A stretch of DNA of 64,000 nucleotides from Thalassobaculum fulvum (GCF_014652915.1 NZ_BMZS01000001.1:310001-374000), one strand, 5' to 3'; shown: positions 27,003 through 36,730, numbered from the stretch's first letter. Numbers and translations are program-made. The notes: a model not told the origin generated them from the letters alone.

Positions 27003-28412
27003 ATGGCCAAGCCTCGCACCCTGTTCGACAAGATCTGGGAATCCCACCTGGTCGACGTCCAGGAGGACGGGACCTGCCTGATCTACATCGACCGGCACCT
27101 GGTGCACGAGGTCACCAGCCCGCAGGCCTTCGAGGGCCTTCGGCAGGCCGGCCGCAAGGTCCGCCGGCCCGAGAACACGCTGGCGGTCGCCGACCACAAC
27201 GTGCCGACCACCGACCGCTCCAAGGGCATCGACGACGAGGAGAGCCGGATCCAGGTCGAGACCCTCGAGCACAACGTCAAGGATTTCGGCGTTCCGTACT
27301 TCCCGGTCATGGACGTCCGCCAGGGCATCGTCCACATCATCGGACCGGAGCAGGGCTTCACCCTGCCGGGCATGACCATCGTGTGCGGCGACAGCCACAC
27401 CGCCACCCACGGCGCCTTCGGCTCGCTGGCCTTCGGCATCGGCACCTCCGAGGTCGAGCACGTGCTGGCGACCCAGACCCTGGTGCAGGCGCCGGCCAAG
27501 AACATGCGCATCACCGTCGACGGCGAGCTGCCGGCCGGGGTGACCTCGAAGGACGTGATCCTGGCGATCATCGGCGCGATCGGCACCGCCGGCGGCACCG
27601 GCCACGTGGTCGAGTATGCCGGCGAGGCGATCCGCGCCATGTCGATGGAAGCCCGCATGACGGTCTGCAACATGACCATCGAGGCGGGTGCGCGCGCCGG
27701 CATGATCGCGCCCGACGAGACCACCTTCGAGTACCTGAAGGGCCGGCCGATGGCGCCGAAGGGGGCCGCCTGGGACGCCGCCGTGGCGTACTGGAAGACC
27801 CTGCCGTCCGACCCCGGCGCCACCTACGACAAGGAGGTGGTGCTGAAGGCCGCCGACATCGTCCCGCAGGTCACCTGGGGCACCAGCCCGCAGGACGTGG
27901 TGCCGGTCACCGGCAAGACCCCGGACCCGGCGGCCGAGAGCGACCCCAACAAGAAGGCGGCGATCGAGCGGGCCCTGAAGTACATGGGCCTCGAGCCCAA
28001 CACCCCGATCGCCGAGGTCAAGGTCGACAAGGTGTTCATCGGCTCGTGCACCAACGGCCGGATCGAGGACATCCGGGCGGCCGCGGCGGTCGCCAAGGGC
28101 CGCAAGGTCGCCGACGGCGTCCACGCCATGGTGGTGCCGGGCTCCGGCCTGGTGAAGGAGCAGGCCGAGGCCGAGGGCCTGGCCGACATCCTGACGGCGG
28201 CCGGCTTCGACTGGCGCGAGCCGGGCTGCTCGATGTGCCTGGCGATGAACGCCGACAAGCTGGAGCCGGGCGAACGCTGCGCCTCGACCTCGAACCGCAA
28301 CTTCGAGGGCCGGCAGGGCCGTGGCGGCCGCACCCACCTGGTCAGCCCGGCGATGGCGGCGGCGGCGGCGGTCACCGGCCGGCTGTCGGACGTCCGCGAG
28401 CTGACGAACTGA
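27003..28412 (+). CDS. leuC: 3-isopropylmalate dehydratase large subunit
   Basis: LeuC with LeuD isomerises 2- to 3-isopropylmalate in leucine synthesis. The 469-residue aconitase-family protein has the [4Fe-4S] cysteine motifs IGSCTNGR and [11 protein letters not shown], plus [14 protein letters not shown] and [14 protein letters not shown]. The ATG at 27003 starts [13 protein letters not shown], the usual N-terminus, behind GGAGG. It begins 236 bases after rplS with a terminator between, so leucine genes form a separate unit with leuD 24 bases downstream. Confidence 0.96.
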   Translation: MAKPRTLFDKIWESHLVDVQEDGTCLIYIDRHLVHEVTSPQAFEGLRQAGRKVRRPENTLAVADHNVPTTDRSKGIDDEESRIQVETLEHNVKDFGVPYFPVMDVRQGIVHIIGPEQGFTLPGMTIVCGDSHTATHGAFGSLAFGIGTSEVEHVLATQTLVQAPAKNMRITVDGELPAGVTSKDVILAIIGAIGTAGGTGHVVEYAGEAIRAMSMEARMTVCNMTIEAGARAGMIAPDETTFEYLKGRPMAPKGAAWDAAVAYWKTLPSDPGATYDKEVVLKAADIVPQVTWGTSPQDVVPVTGKTPDPAAESDPNKKAAIERALKYMGLEPNTPIAEVKVDKVFIGSCTNGRIEDIRAAAAVAKGRKVADGVHAMVVPGSGLVKEQAEAEGLADILTAAGFDWREPGCSMCLAMNADKLEPGERCASTSNRNFEGRQGRGGRTHLVSPAMAAAAAVTGRLSDVRELTN

Positions 28413-28436
28413 ACGACCGGGGACCGGGAGGAAACG

Positions 28437-29042
28437 ATGGACAAGTTCAACCAGCTGCGCGGCACCGCCGCCCCGCTCGACATGATCAACGTCGACACCG
28501 ACATGATCATCCCGAAGCAGTACCTGAAGACCATCAAGCGCACCGGCCTCGGCAAGAACCTGTTCGCCGAGATGCGCTACGACGACGACGGCAACGAGAA
28601 GCCGGACTTCGTCCTCAACAGGCCGCAGTACCGGGGCGCCCAGATCCTGGTGGCCGAGGACAATTTCGGCTGCGGCTCGAGCCGCGAGCACGCGCCCTGG
28701 GCGCTGCTCGACTTCGGCATCCGCTGCGTGATCAGCACCAGCTTCGCGGACATCTTCTACAACAACTGCTTCAAGAACGGCATCCTGCCGATCAAGGTGA
28801 CCAGGCAGCAGCTGCGCGAGCTGATGGACGACGCCAACAAGGGCTCGAACGCGGTCCTGGAGATCGACCTGGAGAACCAGACGATCGGCCGCCCGAACGG
28901 CGAGAGCGTGTCGTTCGAGATCGACCCGCACCGCAAGCACTGCCTGCTGAACGGGCTCGACGACATCGGCCTGACCATGCAGCGCGAGAAGAGCATCTCG
29001 GACTTCGAGGAGCAGCGGAAGACGGCCCAGCCCTGGGCCTGA
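28437..29042 (+). CDS. leuD: 3-isopropylmalate dehydratase small subunit
   Basis: The swivel-domain partner of LeuC, 201 residues, the normal length. Motifs are [14 protein letters not shown] and [14 protein letters not shown], which form part of the active site, and [25 protein letters not shown] site precedes the ATG. leuB follows after 117 bases. Confidence 0.96.
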   Translation: MDKFNQLRGTAAPLDMINVDTDMIIPKQYLKTIKRTGLGKNLFAEMRYDDDGNEKPDFVLNRPQYRGAQILVAEDNFGCGSSREHAPWALLDFGIRCVISTSFADIFYNNCFKNGILPIKVTRQQLRELMDDANKGSNAVLEIDLENQTIGRPNGESVSFEIDPHRKHCLLNGLDDIGLTMQREKSISDFEEQRKTAQPWA

Positions 29043-29159
29043 TCCGCTTCTCCGTCGCCGCGCGCGGTCCCGCGTTGCGGTTTTCCCCGTTTGCCACGCC
29101 CCGGCGGTTCGGATAAGCAATCGCTCATCCAGGACCGCGATCGGGGGTAAAGGAGCGTC

Positions 29160-30278
29160 ATGGCGTCCAACAAGAAACTGCTCGTGCTGCCGGGCGACGG
29201 CATCGGCCCGGAGGTGGTGCGCGAGACCCTGCGCGTCGTCGACTGGATGGCGAAGAAGCGCTCGGTGTCGTTCGACGTGCAGGAAGGCCTGGTCGGCGGC
29301 GCCGCCTACGACGCCTCCGGCACCCCGCTGACCGACGAGACCCTGGCCGATGCGGTCGACGCCGACGCCGTGCTGTTCGGCGCGGTCGGCGGCCCGAAAT
29401 ACGACGACCTGCCGTTCGAGAAGAAGCCCGAGCGCGGTCTGTTGCGCCTGCGCAAGGAAATGGACCTGTTCGCCAACCTGCGCCCGGCGATGGTGTTCGC
29501 CTCGATGGCCGACAACTCGTCGCTCAAGCGCGACCTGGTCGCCGGCCTCGACATCATGATCCTGCGCGAGCTGACCGGCGGCGTGTACTTCTGCGAGCCG
29601 CGCGGCATCGAGGACCTGCCGGGCGGCGGCAAGCGCGGCTTCGACACCCAGGCCTACTCGACGCCGGAGATCGAGCGCATCGGCCGGGTCGCCTTCGACC
29701 TCGCCCGCAAGCGCCGCAACAAGGTGACCTCGGTCGAGAAGGCCAACGTGATGATGTCCGGCGTGCTGTGGCGCCAGGTCATGACCGACCTGCACAAGCG
29801 CGAGGGCGAGGGCCTCGAATACGAGAACATGTACGCGGACAACTGCGCCATGCAGCTCGTCCGCAACCCGAAGCAGTTCGACGTGATCGTCACCGACAAC
29901 CTGTTCGGCGACATCCTGTCGGACTGCGCGGCGATGCTGACCGGCTCGCTCGGCATGCTGCCCTCGGCCTCGCTGGGCGCCGAGGACCCGACGACCGGCC
30001 GCCGCCACGCCCTGTACGAGCCGGTGCACGGCTCGGCCCCGGACATCGCCGGCCGCGGCATCGCCAACCCGATCGCCGAGCTGCTGTCGTTCGCCATGCT
30101 GCTGCGCTACAGCTTCGACATGGGCGAGGACGCCGACCTGGTCGAGAAGGCGATCGACAACGTGCTGTCGTCCGGCCTGCGCACCGCCGACATCATGCAG
30201 GAAGGCAAGGCCAAGGTGTCGACCGGCGTGATGACCGACAGCATCCTCAAGGAGCTGGACAAGCTGGTCAGCGGCTGA
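29160..30278 (+). CDS. leuB: 3-isopropylmalate dehydrogenase
   Basis: LeuB oxidatively decarboxylates 3-isopropylmalate using NAD. The 372-residue protein contains [10 protein letters not shown] at the N-terminus, the substrate-binding RELTGGVYF region, KANVMMSG and the metal/NAD segment [15 protein letters not shown], then [12 protein letters not shown]. It completes the leuC-leuD-leuB set; leuA is not in the window. The 117-base gap after leuD could hold its own promoter, but none is convincing. Confidence 0.96.
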   Translation: MASNKKLLVLPGDGIGPEVVRETLRVVDWMAKKRSVSFDVQEGLVGGAAYDASGTPLTDETLADAVDADAVLFGAVGGPKYDDLPFEKKPERGLLRLRKEMDLFANLRPAMVFASMADNSSLKRDLVAGLDIMILRELTGGVYFCEPRGIEDLPGGGKRGFDTQAYSTPEIERIGRVAFDLARKRRNKVTSVEKANVMMSGVLWRQVMTDLHKREGEGLEYENMYADNCAMQLVRNPKQFDVIVTDNLFGDILSDCAAMLTGSLGMLPSASLGAEDPTTGRRHALYEPVHGSAPDIAGRGIANPIAELLSFAMLLRYSFDMGEDADLVEKAIDNVLSSGLRTADIMQEGKAKVSTGVMTDSILKELDKLVSG

Positions 30279-30320
30279 TCGGCCGGCCGGCGAACATCCG
30301 TCGCCCACCGCCCGTCGTTT

Positions 30321-30446
30321 CGTGGGTCCCGGCTCCGCCGCGCGTGTGGCGCGGCGGTCCGGGATGACGGCAGAAGAGGGGAGACGAGGGGGCGCGGCCC
30401 TTCCCCCGACGTCATCCCGGGCAACCCCGGACCCGATCCGGGGATG
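30321..30446. repeat. intergenic palindromic repeat, copy B
   Basis: CGTGGGTCCCGG begins the element at 30321. CCGGGATGACG (30359-30369) and CGTCATCCCGG (30410-30420) form a perfect 11-base inverted repeat, and GATCCGGGGATGA closes it. It shares GTGGGTCCCGG and CCGGGATGA with copies A and C. It lies 42 bases after leuB and may end that transcript. Confidence 0.7.
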
Positions 30447-30483
30447 AACCGGGAGCCACCCGCCGCTACCCACGAATCGACCG

Positions 30484-30512
30484 TTTCCATCGCCGGCGAT
30501 TTGGCGTATGAA
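30484..30512 (+). promoter_or_regulatory. possible promoter of the asd leader
   Basis: TTTCCA (30484-30489) and TATGAA (30507-30512) are 17 bases apart, each matching the sigma70 consensus at 4 of 6 positions. Transcription from it would begin near 30519, just before the small Thr-rich frame at 30553. Confidence 0.35.
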
Positions 30513-30552
30513 GCGCGCCATGGTCGAGACGGCTTTCCGGTCCGGGATCCGC

Positions 30553-30654
30553 ATGCACGCCGACGGAGCGACCGCTTCCGCCGTGCCCTCGCCCTGCCCG
30601 CGCGTCCGCGCGTTCGCCACCACCACCACGAAAGCCGGCAAGACCACCCTCTAG
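30553..30654 (+). CDS. possible Thr/Lys-rich leader peptide upstream of asd
   Basis: A 33-codon frame ending in TTTTKAGKTTL followed by TAG. Four consecutive Thr codons and two more Thr plus two Lys codons sit at the very end, 99 bases before the asd ATG. The arrangement resembles attenuation leader peptides, and asd supplies both threonine and lysine. The frame can be extended upstream to ATG 30520 or 30508. No good Shine-Dalgarno is seen. The frame is direct observation; a leader role is inference. Confidence 0.35.
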   Translation: MHADGATASAVPSPCPRVRAFATTTTKAGKTTL

Positions 30655-30714
30655 GGGTCGGGCCTCCTGCTGCGCGCGAGCGATCGGCGGTCGGGGGCCC
30701 GGGCGGACCCCGAC
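30654..30714 (+). promoter_or_regulatory. alternative RNA hairpins between the leader frame and asd
   Basis: GTCGGGG (30690-30696) pairs with CCCCGAC (30708-30714). The same CCCC can instead pair with GGGGT at 30654-30658, extended by CGGGCC (30659-30664) with GGCCCG (30696-30701). The two folds exclude one another, as in an attenuator, but no T-run follows the 3' hairpin. Confidence 0.3.
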
Positions 30715-30753
30715 GGGAACGATGCCGTGCGGTTTCGAGAGGAGTTTGAGGAT

Positions 30754-31779
30754 ATGGGCTACAAGGTTGCCGTCGTCGGAGCCACGGGTGCGGTGGGACG
30801 CGAGATGCTGACCACCCTTGCCGAACGCAACTTCCCCGCCGACGAGGTCGTGGCGCTGGCCTCCGGCCGCTCGGCCGGCGGCGAGGTCTCCTACGGCGAG
30901 GACCGGACGGTGGTCGTCCAGGACCTCTCGAAGTACGACTTCACCGGCACCGACATCGCGCTGTTCTCGGCCGGCGGCGACGTCAGCAAGGAGTACGCGC
31001 CGAAGGCCGGCAAGGCCGGCTGCGTGGTGATCGACAACTCCTCGGCGTTCCGGATGGACCCGGACGTGCCGCTGGTGGTGCCGGAGGTCAACCCGGACGC
31101 GCTCGCCCGCTACGGCAGGAAGAACATCATCGCCAACCCGAACTGCTCGACCGCGCAGATGGTGGTGGCGCTGAAGCCGCTGCACGACGCCTTCGGGATC
31201 AAGCGCGTCGTGGTCTCGACCTACCAGTCGGTCTCCGGCGCCGGCAAGGAGGGCATGGACGAGCTGTTCAACCAGACCCGCGCCGTCTACGTGAACGACC
31301 CGGTCGAGAAGGAGAAGTTCACCAAGCAGATCGCCTTCAACGTGATCCCGCACATCGACGTCTTCATGGACGACGGGTTCACCAAGGAGGAGTGGAAGAT
31401 GACGGTCGAGACCAAGAAGATCCTCGACCCGGACATCGACGTGGTCGCCCAGTGCGTCCGCGTGCCGGTGTTCATCGGCCACTCGGAGGCGGTGTTCATC
31501 GAAACGAAGAAGCCAATCGACGAGAAGTCCGCGCGCGCCGCGATGGAGGGCTTCCCGGGCCTGGTGATCATCGACCACCGGGCCGACGAGGGCTATGTCA
31601 GCCCGGTCGAGTGCGCGGGCGAGGACCCGGTCTACGTCAGCCGCATCCGCAAGGACCCGACCGTGAAGAACGGCCTGGTGTTCTGGTGCGTGGCCGACAA
31701 CCTGCGCAAGGGCGCGGCGCTCAACGCCGTGCAGATCGCCGAGGAGCTGGTCGCCCGGCACCTGAAGAAGGCGGCCTGA
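30754..31779 (+). CDS. asd: aspartate-semialdehyde dehydrogenase
   Basis: Asd makes aspartate 4-semialdehyde, the precursor of lysine, diaminopimelate, threonine and methionine. The 341-residue protein has the NADP motif VAVVGATGAVGREML, the catalytic Cys in NPNCSTAQMV (near residue 132), and the substrate-binding RVPVFIGHSEAVFIE segment with its active-site His. The ATG at 30754 follows GAGGA and replaces a longer upstream frame. A possible Thr-rich leader lies immediately before it. Confidence 0.95.
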   Translation: MGYKVAVVGATGAVGREMLTTLAERNFPADEVVALASGRSAGGEVSYGEDRTVVVQDLSKYDFTGTDIALFSAGGDVSKEYAPKAGKAGCVVIDNSSAFRMDPDVPLVVPEVNPDALARYGRKNIIANPNCSTAQMVVALKPLHDAFGIKRVVVSTYQSVSGAGKEGMDELFNQTRAVYVNDPVEKEKFTKQIAFNVIPHIDVFMDDGFTKEEWKMTVETKKILDPDIDVVAQCVRVPVFIGHSEAVFIETKKPIDEKSARAAMEGFPGLVIIDHRADEGYVSPVECAGEDPVYVSRIRKDPTVKNGLVFWCVADNLRKGAALNAVQIAEELVARHLKKAA

Positions 31780-31803
31780 GGCAGGCCCGTCGTCGGTGGG
31801 CCG

Positions 31804-31913
31804 GTGGGTCCCGGATCTCGCTGCGCTCGTCCGGGATGAGGGTTGGAGGTAGCGAACCCGCCTCGGCCCTCATCCCGGCCGCAGCGGCGCAGCCGCGGAG
31901 GGCCGGGACCCAC
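31804..31913. repeat. intergenic palindromic repeat, copy C
   Basis: A nested inverted repeat: GTGGGTCCCGG (31804-31814) with CCGGGACCCAC (31903-31913), and inside it CCGGGATGAG (31831-31840) with CTCATCCCGG (31869-31878), all perfect. It fills the gap between the convergent asd and pdxY genes and belongs to the same family as copies A and B. Confidence 0.75.
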
Positions 31914-31936
31914 GACTGCGGCCCCGACTGCGGCCC

Positions 31937-32758
31937 TCAATCCGGCCGGTCGGCGTGGACGATGGCGTCGAGGTTGGGGATCAGCGCCAGGTCGACGGTA
32001 CCGGCCGCCTCGGTGGCCGCCGTCGCCACGTCCAGGCCGGCGACGCATCGCCGCATCGCCCGGTACGGGTCGCGGCCGTCCAGGTAGTGCGCCAGGAACA
32101 GCCCGGCGAACAGGTCGCCGGTGCCGAAGAAACCGCGGCGCCGCCGCGGCGTGCGCACCACCCGCATGCCCTCGACCGTCACCATGACGATCGCCAGACG
32201 GTCCTCGCCGTCCGGGATGCCGGTGGCGACGACGATGTCGGGGCCCCATTCCAGCAGGGTCACGGCGGCGGCGTGGGCGTCCTCGACGCTCTCGACCCGG
32301 TGGCCGGACAGCCGCTGCAGCTCGAAGGCGTTCGGGGTGATGGCGGTGGCACGCGGCACCAGGCGCTCGCGGATCGCCTTCTCCACCCCGTCGCGCACGA
32401 ACACCCGGCCGTGGTCGCCGATGATCGGGTCGCAGACGTAGACCAGCCCGGATTCGACCTCGCGGGCGGCGTCGACCGCATCGGCGATCGCCCAGCCGCT
32501 GCCGGCCTCGCCGAGATAGCCGGAATAGACGCCGTGGCAGTCGCGCCAGCCGGTCAACCGGCCGATCCCGTGCAGCAGGTCCCGGACCTCGTGGTCTGGG
32601 CGCACCGTGCCGGCGTGATGGCCGTGGCCCGGGTGGTTGGAGAACGCCACGGTGTCGACCCGCCAGGTGGTGTGGCCCAGCCGCTCCAGCGGCGGCACCG
32701 CGGCGGCGTTGCCCACGTGCCCGACGGCGACGTGCGATGAGACGGCGAGGATCGGCAT
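31937..32758 (-). CDS. pdxY: pyridoxal kinase
   Basis: PdxY phosphorylates pyridoxal in the B6 salvage pathway. The 273-residue ribokinase-fold protein starts ILAVSSHVAVGHVGNAAAVPPLERLG, contains HGVYSGYLG, the YVCDPIIGDHGRVFV segment with the substrate-facing Asp, TPNAFELQRLSG, and the GTGDLFAGLFLAHYL anion-hole/catalytic-Asp motif. The ATG at 32758 gives the family start; the open frame upstream is opposite the lyase gene. It is divergent from the CitE-like gene. Confidence 0.92.
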   Translation of the reverse strand: MPILAVSSHVAVGHVGNAAAVPPLERLGHTTWRVDTVAFSNHPGHGHHAGTVRPDHEVRDLLHGIGRLTGWRDCHGVYSGYLGEAGSGWAIADAVDAAREVESGLVYVCDPIIGDHGRVFVRDGVEKAIRERLVPRATAITPNAFELQRLSGHRVESVEDAHAAAVTLLEWGPDIVVATGIPDGEDRLAIVMVTVEGMRVVRTPRRRRGFFGTGDLFAGLFLAHYLDGRDPYRAMRRCVAGLDVATAATEAAGTVDLALIPNLDAIVHADRPD

Positions 32759-32894
32759 GGCCGCGACTATAGCCGGCCCGGCGGCCGCTGCCACCGGGTT
32801 GTGCGGGGCCGGGACAGGGATCTTCCGGTCCGCTGCCCGGGAGGCTAGGGTGCCGCGCGTTCCGAGCCAGCAGCCCTGCCCGAGGAGTCCCGTG

Positions 32895-33776
32895 ATGCCT
32901 GCCGACCCGCGCCCGCGCCGCTCCGCCCTGTACATGCCCGGCTCCAACCCGCGGGCGCTGGAGAAGGCCCGCGACCTGCCGTGCGACGTGATCATCATGG
33001 ACCTGGAGGACGCGGTCGCGCCGGATGCCAAGGAGGCGGCCCGCGAGGCCGTGGCCGCCGCCCTGCTGACCGGTGGCTACGGCGGCCGCGAGCTGGTGCT
33101 CCGGGTCAACGGCCTCGATACCGCCTGGGGCTATGCCGACCTGGCGTTCGCCGCCGGCCAGCCGGTGCACGCGGTGCTGCTGCCCAAGGTCGAGAGCGCC
33201 GACGCGGTCCGCCGCGCCGACGCCGTGCTGACGGCGCACGGCGCCCCTGACGAGCTGGCGCTGTGGTGCATGATGGAGACCCCACGCGGCGTGCTGGCGG
33301 CGACCGGGATCGCTGGCGCCAGCCCGCGGGTCGCCGGCTTCGTCATGGGTACCTCGGACCTGGCCAAGGACCTGCACTGCCTGCACACCCCGGACCGGCT
33401 GCCGTTCGTCACCGCCCTCGGCCTCTGCCTGCTGGCGGCCCGGGCCCACGGGCTGGCGATCCTCGACGGCGTCTATCTGGACCTCGGCGACGACGAAGGT
33501 TTCGCCGCATCGTGCCGGCAGGGCGTCGAGTTCGGCTTCGACGGCAAGTCGCTGATCCACCCGAAGACCATCGCCACCGCCAACGCGGCGTTCGCGCCGA
33601 GCGAAGCGGCGATCGCCTGGGCGCGTCGGATCACCGCGGCGCACGCCGCGGCCGAGGCCGAAGGCAAGGGCGTGCTGCTGGTCGACGGCAAGCTGGTCGA
33701 GGCGCTGCACGTGGCCGAGGCGAAGCGGCTGGTGGCGCTGGCCGAACGCATCCAGGCCCTGCACGGCAGCGCGTGA
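32895..33776 (+). CDS. CitE/HpcH-type aldolase or lyase
   Basis: A 293-residue member of the CitE-like family of Mg-dependent CoA-ester lyases (citrate lyase beta, malyl-CoA and mesaconyl-CoA lyases). Landmarks are RSALYMPGSNPRALEKAR, IIMDLEDAV with metal-binding Asp/Glu, LPKVESADAV, MMETPRGVLAA and GFDGKSLIHP. The CoA thioester partner subunits of citrate lyase are absent, so a stand-alone malyl-CoA-type or thioesterase role is more likely. An ATG at 32895 and a GTG at 32892 are equally spaced from GAGGAG; ATG is preferred. Confidence 0.87.
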   Translation: MPADPRPRRSALYMPGSNPRALEKARDLPCDVIIMDLEDAVAPDAKEAAREAVAAALLTGGYGGRELVLRVNGLDTAWGYADLAFAAGQPVHAVLLPKVESADAVRRADAVLTAHGAPDELALWCMMETPRGVLAATGIAGASPRVAGFVMGTSDLAKDLHCLHTPDRLPFVTALGLCLLAARAHGLAILDGVYLDLGDDEGFAASCRQGVEFGFDGKSLIHPKTIATANAAFAPSEAAIAWARRITAAHAAAEAEGKGVLLVDGKLVEALHVAEAKRLVALAERIQALHGSA

Positions 33777-33812
33777 GGCCGCCCCCGCCGGCCCGCGGGC
33801 CGGTGCCCGGAA

Positions 33813-33844
33813 TTGACGATCTGGTAAGCATTTGTACTTAAAAT
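33813..33844 (+). promoter_or_regulatory. promoter candidate for the PAS-chemoreceptor pair
   Basis: TTGACG (33813-33818) is followed by an AT-rich tract with TACTTA (33835-33840, spacer 16) and TAAAAT (33839-33844, spacer 20) as possible -10 elements, in an otherwise GC-rich gap. Confidence 0.4.
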
Positions 33845-33897
33845 CCGGATACTGAACGTGGACCGGCGGCTTCGGGCGCCGCGACGGGAGAGGCCGA

Positions 33898-34422
33898 GTG
33901 ACCAAGTACAACGTGCAGCCCACGGGCCGGGAACGGACGTTCGGGCGCGACGAGATCATCGTCAGCAAGACCGACCTCAAGGGGCGCATCACCTACTGCA
34001 ACGACGTGTTCCGCCGGATCGCCGGGTTCTCGGAAGCCGAGTTGCTGGGCCAGCCGCACAGCATTATCCGCCACCCGGACATGCCGCGCTGCGTGTTCAA
34101 GCTGCTGTGGGACACCATCGAGGCCAAGGGCGAGATCTTCGCCTACGTGAAGAACATGGCGCGCAACGGCGACCACTACTGGGTGCTGGCGCATGTGACG
34201 CCGAGCCTGGATCGCGACGGCAGGATCATCGGCTACCACTCCAATCGCCGGCTTCCGAACCCGGCGGCGGTCGCCGCGGTCGAGCGCCTGTATGCCGACC
34301 TCAAGGCGATCGAGGACAAGCCGGACAACCGGAAGGACGGCATGACCAACGCATTCGACCATCTCGTCGGCCTGCTGCAGAGCAAGGGAGTCAGCTATGA
34401 CCAGTTCGTCCTTTCGCTCTAA
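33898..34422 (+). CDS. Aer-type PAS domain protein
   Basis: A 174-residue soluble protein consisting of one PAS domain of the aerotaxis-receptor (Aer) type and a helical tail. Typical features are [21 protein letters not shown]-like sequence at 24-44 (here [19 protein letters not shown]), [26 protein letters not shown] and [23 protein letters not shown]. Aer PAS domains bind FAD and sense redox. Start is a GTG at 33898 behind GGGAGAGG. It overlaps the chemoreceptor gene by 26 bases in another frame, so the two halves of an Aer-like receptor are separate proteins. Confidence 0.87.
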   Translation: MTKYNVQPTGRERTFGRDEIIVSKTDLKGRITYCNDVFRRIAGFSEAELLGQPHSIIRHPDMPRCVFKLLWDTIEAKGEIFAYVKNMARNGDHYWVLAHVTPSLDRDGRIIGYHSNRRLPNPAAVAAVERLYADLKAIEDKPDNRKDGMTNAFDHLVGLLQSKGVSYDQFVLSL

Positions 34423-35719
34423 GGCGGTGCCCTGTGTCCTGGCGGCGGGCGCTGCGTCCCTGGTCGCCGCGGCGCTTCCCTGGCTTCCGGTGCCGGTCGA
34501 TACCGCCGTGCTGTCGGCGGCGGTCAGTGTCGCGGGCGGTCTGGCGGCCCTCACCGCGTTGGCGGCGTATCGCCTGATCACGGCGACCGAGGCCTGGATC
34601 GGGCGGACCGAAGAGGTCTGCGCGGCGGTCGCGGCCGGCGACTTCGAGCGCCGGCTGATCGGCGTGGAAGCCGCCGGCGCTCCGACCGGAATGCTGCTGC
34701 AGGTCAACCACCTGATCGACGTCACCGATGCCTTCGTGCGTGAGGCCGGGGCGGCCATGGAGGCGGTCTCGCACGGGGTCTACTACCGCCAGATCCGGCC
34801 CGAGGGGCTGGGCGGGCATTTCGCCTTCAGCGCCGGGCGGATCAACGCCGCGACCGATGCCATGGCCGCCAAGGTCTCGCACTTCTCGAGCCTGACCGAT
34901 CAGTTCGAGCAGCGGGTCGCCGGGGTCGTCAACACCGTGGCGTCGGCGGCGGCGCAGATGCGCGGCACGGCGGGCCATCTGACCGAGCTCGCGGACACCA
35001 CCACGGACCAGACCACCGCGGTCGCCGCCGCCACCGAGGAGGCCTCGGCCAACGTCCAGACCGTCGCCTCGGCCGCCGAGGAGCTGTCGGCGTCGATCCA
35101 GGAGATCACCCGGCAGGTCGCCGAGGCCGGCCGCACCACCACCGAGGCCAACGCCAAGGCCGAGGCTGCCAACGACCTGGTGCAGGCGCTGAACGAGGCG
35201 GCCGGGGAGATCGGCAGCGTGGTGACCCTGATCCAGGACATCGCCGAGCAGACCAACCTGCTGGCCCTGAACGCCACCATCGAGGCCGCGCGGGCCGGCG
35301 AGGCCGGCAAGGGGTTCGCGGTGGTCGCCGGCGAGGTCAAGAGCCTGGCCAACCAGACCGGCCAGGCGACCCAGCGCATCCAGGAGCAGGTCGAGCGGAT
35401 CCGCGAGGCGACCGCCGAGGCGGTGACCGCGATCGGCCAGATCGTCACGGCGATCGCCGACGTCAGCGAGCGGTCGTCGGCGGTGGCTGCCGCCGTCGAC
35501 CAGCAGGCCTCGACCACCACCGAGATCTCGCGCAACGTGCAGGAGGCGTCGATCGGCACCCAGGAGGTGGCGCGCAGCACCGGCATGGTCCGCGAGGCGG
35601 CGTCCGACACCGACAAGGCGGCCCGCGAGGTCGCCGAGGCGGCCGCCGATCTGGCCGCGCAGTCGGCGACCCTGCGCACCGAGGTGGCGAACTACCTCAA
35701 GGGTGCGCGAGCCGCTTGA
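34397..35719 (+). CDS. methyl-accepting chemotaxis protein without its own sensor domain
   Basis: A 440-residue chemoreceptor. Two membrane spans near the N-terminus (about 12-30 and 35-57) are joined by a very short loop, so there is no periplasmic ligand domain. A HAMP-like region follows and then the cytoplasmic signalling coiled coil with the hairpin tip [36 protein letters not shown]-type sequence at about 270-310. It starts inside the preceding PAS gene. The likely arrangement is that the PAS protein supplies sensing in trans. Its 3' end overlaps the convergent GNAT gene by 23 bases. Confidence 0.9.
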   Translation: MTSSSFRSKAVPCVLAAGAASLVAAALPWLPVPVDTAVLSAAVSVAGGLAALTALAAYRLITATEAWIGRTEEVCAAVAAGDFERRLIGVEAAGAPTGMLLQVNHLIDVTDAFVREAGAAMEAVSHGVYYRQIRPEGLGGHFAFSAGRINAATDAMAAKVSHFSSLTDQFEQRVAGVVNTVASAAAQMRGTAGHLTELADTTTDQTTAVAAATEEASANVQTVASAAEELSASIQEITRQVAEAGRTTTEANAKAEAANDLVQALNEAAGEIGSVVTLIQDIAEQTNLLALNATIEAARAGEAGKGFAVVAGEVKSLANQTGQATQRIQEQVERIREATAEAVTAIGQIVTAIADVSERSSAVAAAVDQQASTTTEISRNVQEASIGTQEVARSTGMVREAASDTDKAAREVAEAAADLAAQSATLRTEVANYLKGARAA

Positions 35720-36299
35720 TCCAGAACTGCATCGGCTTGGCGGTCTCCCGGTCGTCGCCGATGTCCCTCCAGGGGAATGCCGCGACCACGCCGTCAAGGC
35801 GGTCGTAGCCGAAGCGCCGCCAGACCGGGTCGAGCGCGGTCGCGTCGGCCGGCCTTGCCGGGTGGTCGTCCGGCCGCACCACGCCGCAGAACACCAGCGC
35901 CTCGAACTCTCCGAGGGCGATCGCGTGGCCCTCCCGGCGCTCGAAGAACCGGCGGTACAGACCCTGGCCGCGATAGCGGCGGCGCAGGATCGTCTCGGCC
36001 CCGTAGTACAGCCGGTCGACGGCGTATCCGGCGGCTGCCAGCGGGGCGGTGAAGTCGGCGTGCTCGGTCGCCAGCGGCAGGCCGGTCGAGGCGCCGACCA
36101 GCGCGTCGCCGTCGAACGCGGCGACCAGCACGGCGCCGGCGGCGGCGGCGAACCGGGACAGGTACCAGGCCTCGTAGTCGCGGTCGCCGTCGTACAGGTA
36201 CGGCCAGTCCCGGAACACCTCGATGCGGAGATCGGCGAGCGGGCCGAGCAGCCGGTCGAGGTCCGGACCCGGTGGGACCGTCTCCAGCCGCACGCTCAC
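35697..36299 (-). CDS. GNAT-family N-acetyltransferase
   Basis: A 200-residue acyltransferase with the acetyl-CoA motif [19 protein letters not shown] (about 120-138), preceded by [21 protein letters not shown]. The substrate is unknown. Its GTG start at 36299 overlaps the stop of the SnoaL-like gene (GTGA), so the two are translationally coupled. The C-terminal seven codons overlap the end of the convergent chemoreceptor gene. Confidence 0.78.
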   Translation of the reverse strand: MSVRLETVPPGPDLDRLLGPLADLRIEVFRDWPYLYDGDRDYEAWYLSRFAAAAGAVLVAAFDGDALVGASTGLPLATEHADFTAPLAAAGYAVDRLYYGAETILRRRYRGQGLYRRFFERREGHAIALGEFEALVFCGVVRPDDHPARPADATALDPVWRRFGYDRLDGVVAAFPWRDIGDDRETAKPMQFWIKRLAHP

Positions 36300-36730
36300 C
36301 CGCCGCCGCCCCCGGCCTTGGCCGCGACCTGGGCCGTCCAGTCCGCGAGATTGTAGTAGGTGGTGACCCGGGCGATCCGTCCGTCGCGGACCTCGAAGAA
36401 GGCGCCGGCCGGCAGCCGGTAGGTCTGACCTGCCGCCGGCGGAAGCCCGGCGTCGGTCGCCAGGTATTCGCCGCTGACGGTGAACTCGGCGGCGGCCCGC
36501 TGGCCGTCCGCCGAGGCCATGACCGTCATGGCGTCGAGCCGCTCCCGGTAGCACCGGGCCATGTGGGCGCAGAACTCCCGGAACCGGTCGATCCCGACCC
36601 GCCGGCCGCCCTGGTTGACGTCGTGCGCCACGTCGGGCGACAGGCACGCCGCCATGGCGTCGACGTCGCCGGCGTTGAAGGCGTCGTAGTAGCGGCGGAT
36701 CAGGGCCTCGGTGGCCGTGCGCGGGTCCAT
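36296..36730 (-). CDS. SnoaL-like (NTF2-fold) protein
   Basis: A 144-residue protein of the NTF2-like/ketosteroid-isomerase superfamily. The pattern ALIRRYYDAFNAGDVDAMAACLSPDVAHDV at 9-38 and the strand FEVRDGRIARVTTYYNLADW at the end are typical. The fold serves many isomerases, hydrolases and binding proteins, so no reaction is assigned. It overlaps the GNAT gene by four bases. Confidence 0.8.
   Translation of the reverse strand: MDPRTATEALIRRYYDAFNAGDVDAMAACLSPDVAHDVNQGGRRVGIDRFREFCAHMARCYRERLDAMTVMASADGQRAAAEFTVSGEYLATDAGLPPAAGQTYRLPAGAFFEVRDGRIARVTTYYNLADWTAQVAAKAGGGGG

Noticed and set aside
26433-30647. A 1,404-codon minus-strand frame opposite leuC-leuD-leuB
   Set aside because: It is antisense to three certain genes and consists of His/Asp/Val-rich low-complexity sequence typical of antisense frames in GC-rich DNA.
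30508-30654. Leader frame started at 30508 as a 48-residue gene
   Set aside because: The predicted transcript start lies after this ATG and no ribosome site precedes it, so the shorter version from 30553 is listed.
33898-35719. Single aer gene broken by a sequencing frameshift
   Set aside because: Each frame has its own plausible start and ribosome site, and the overlap is small. It is kept as two genes, with the frameshift alternative noted.
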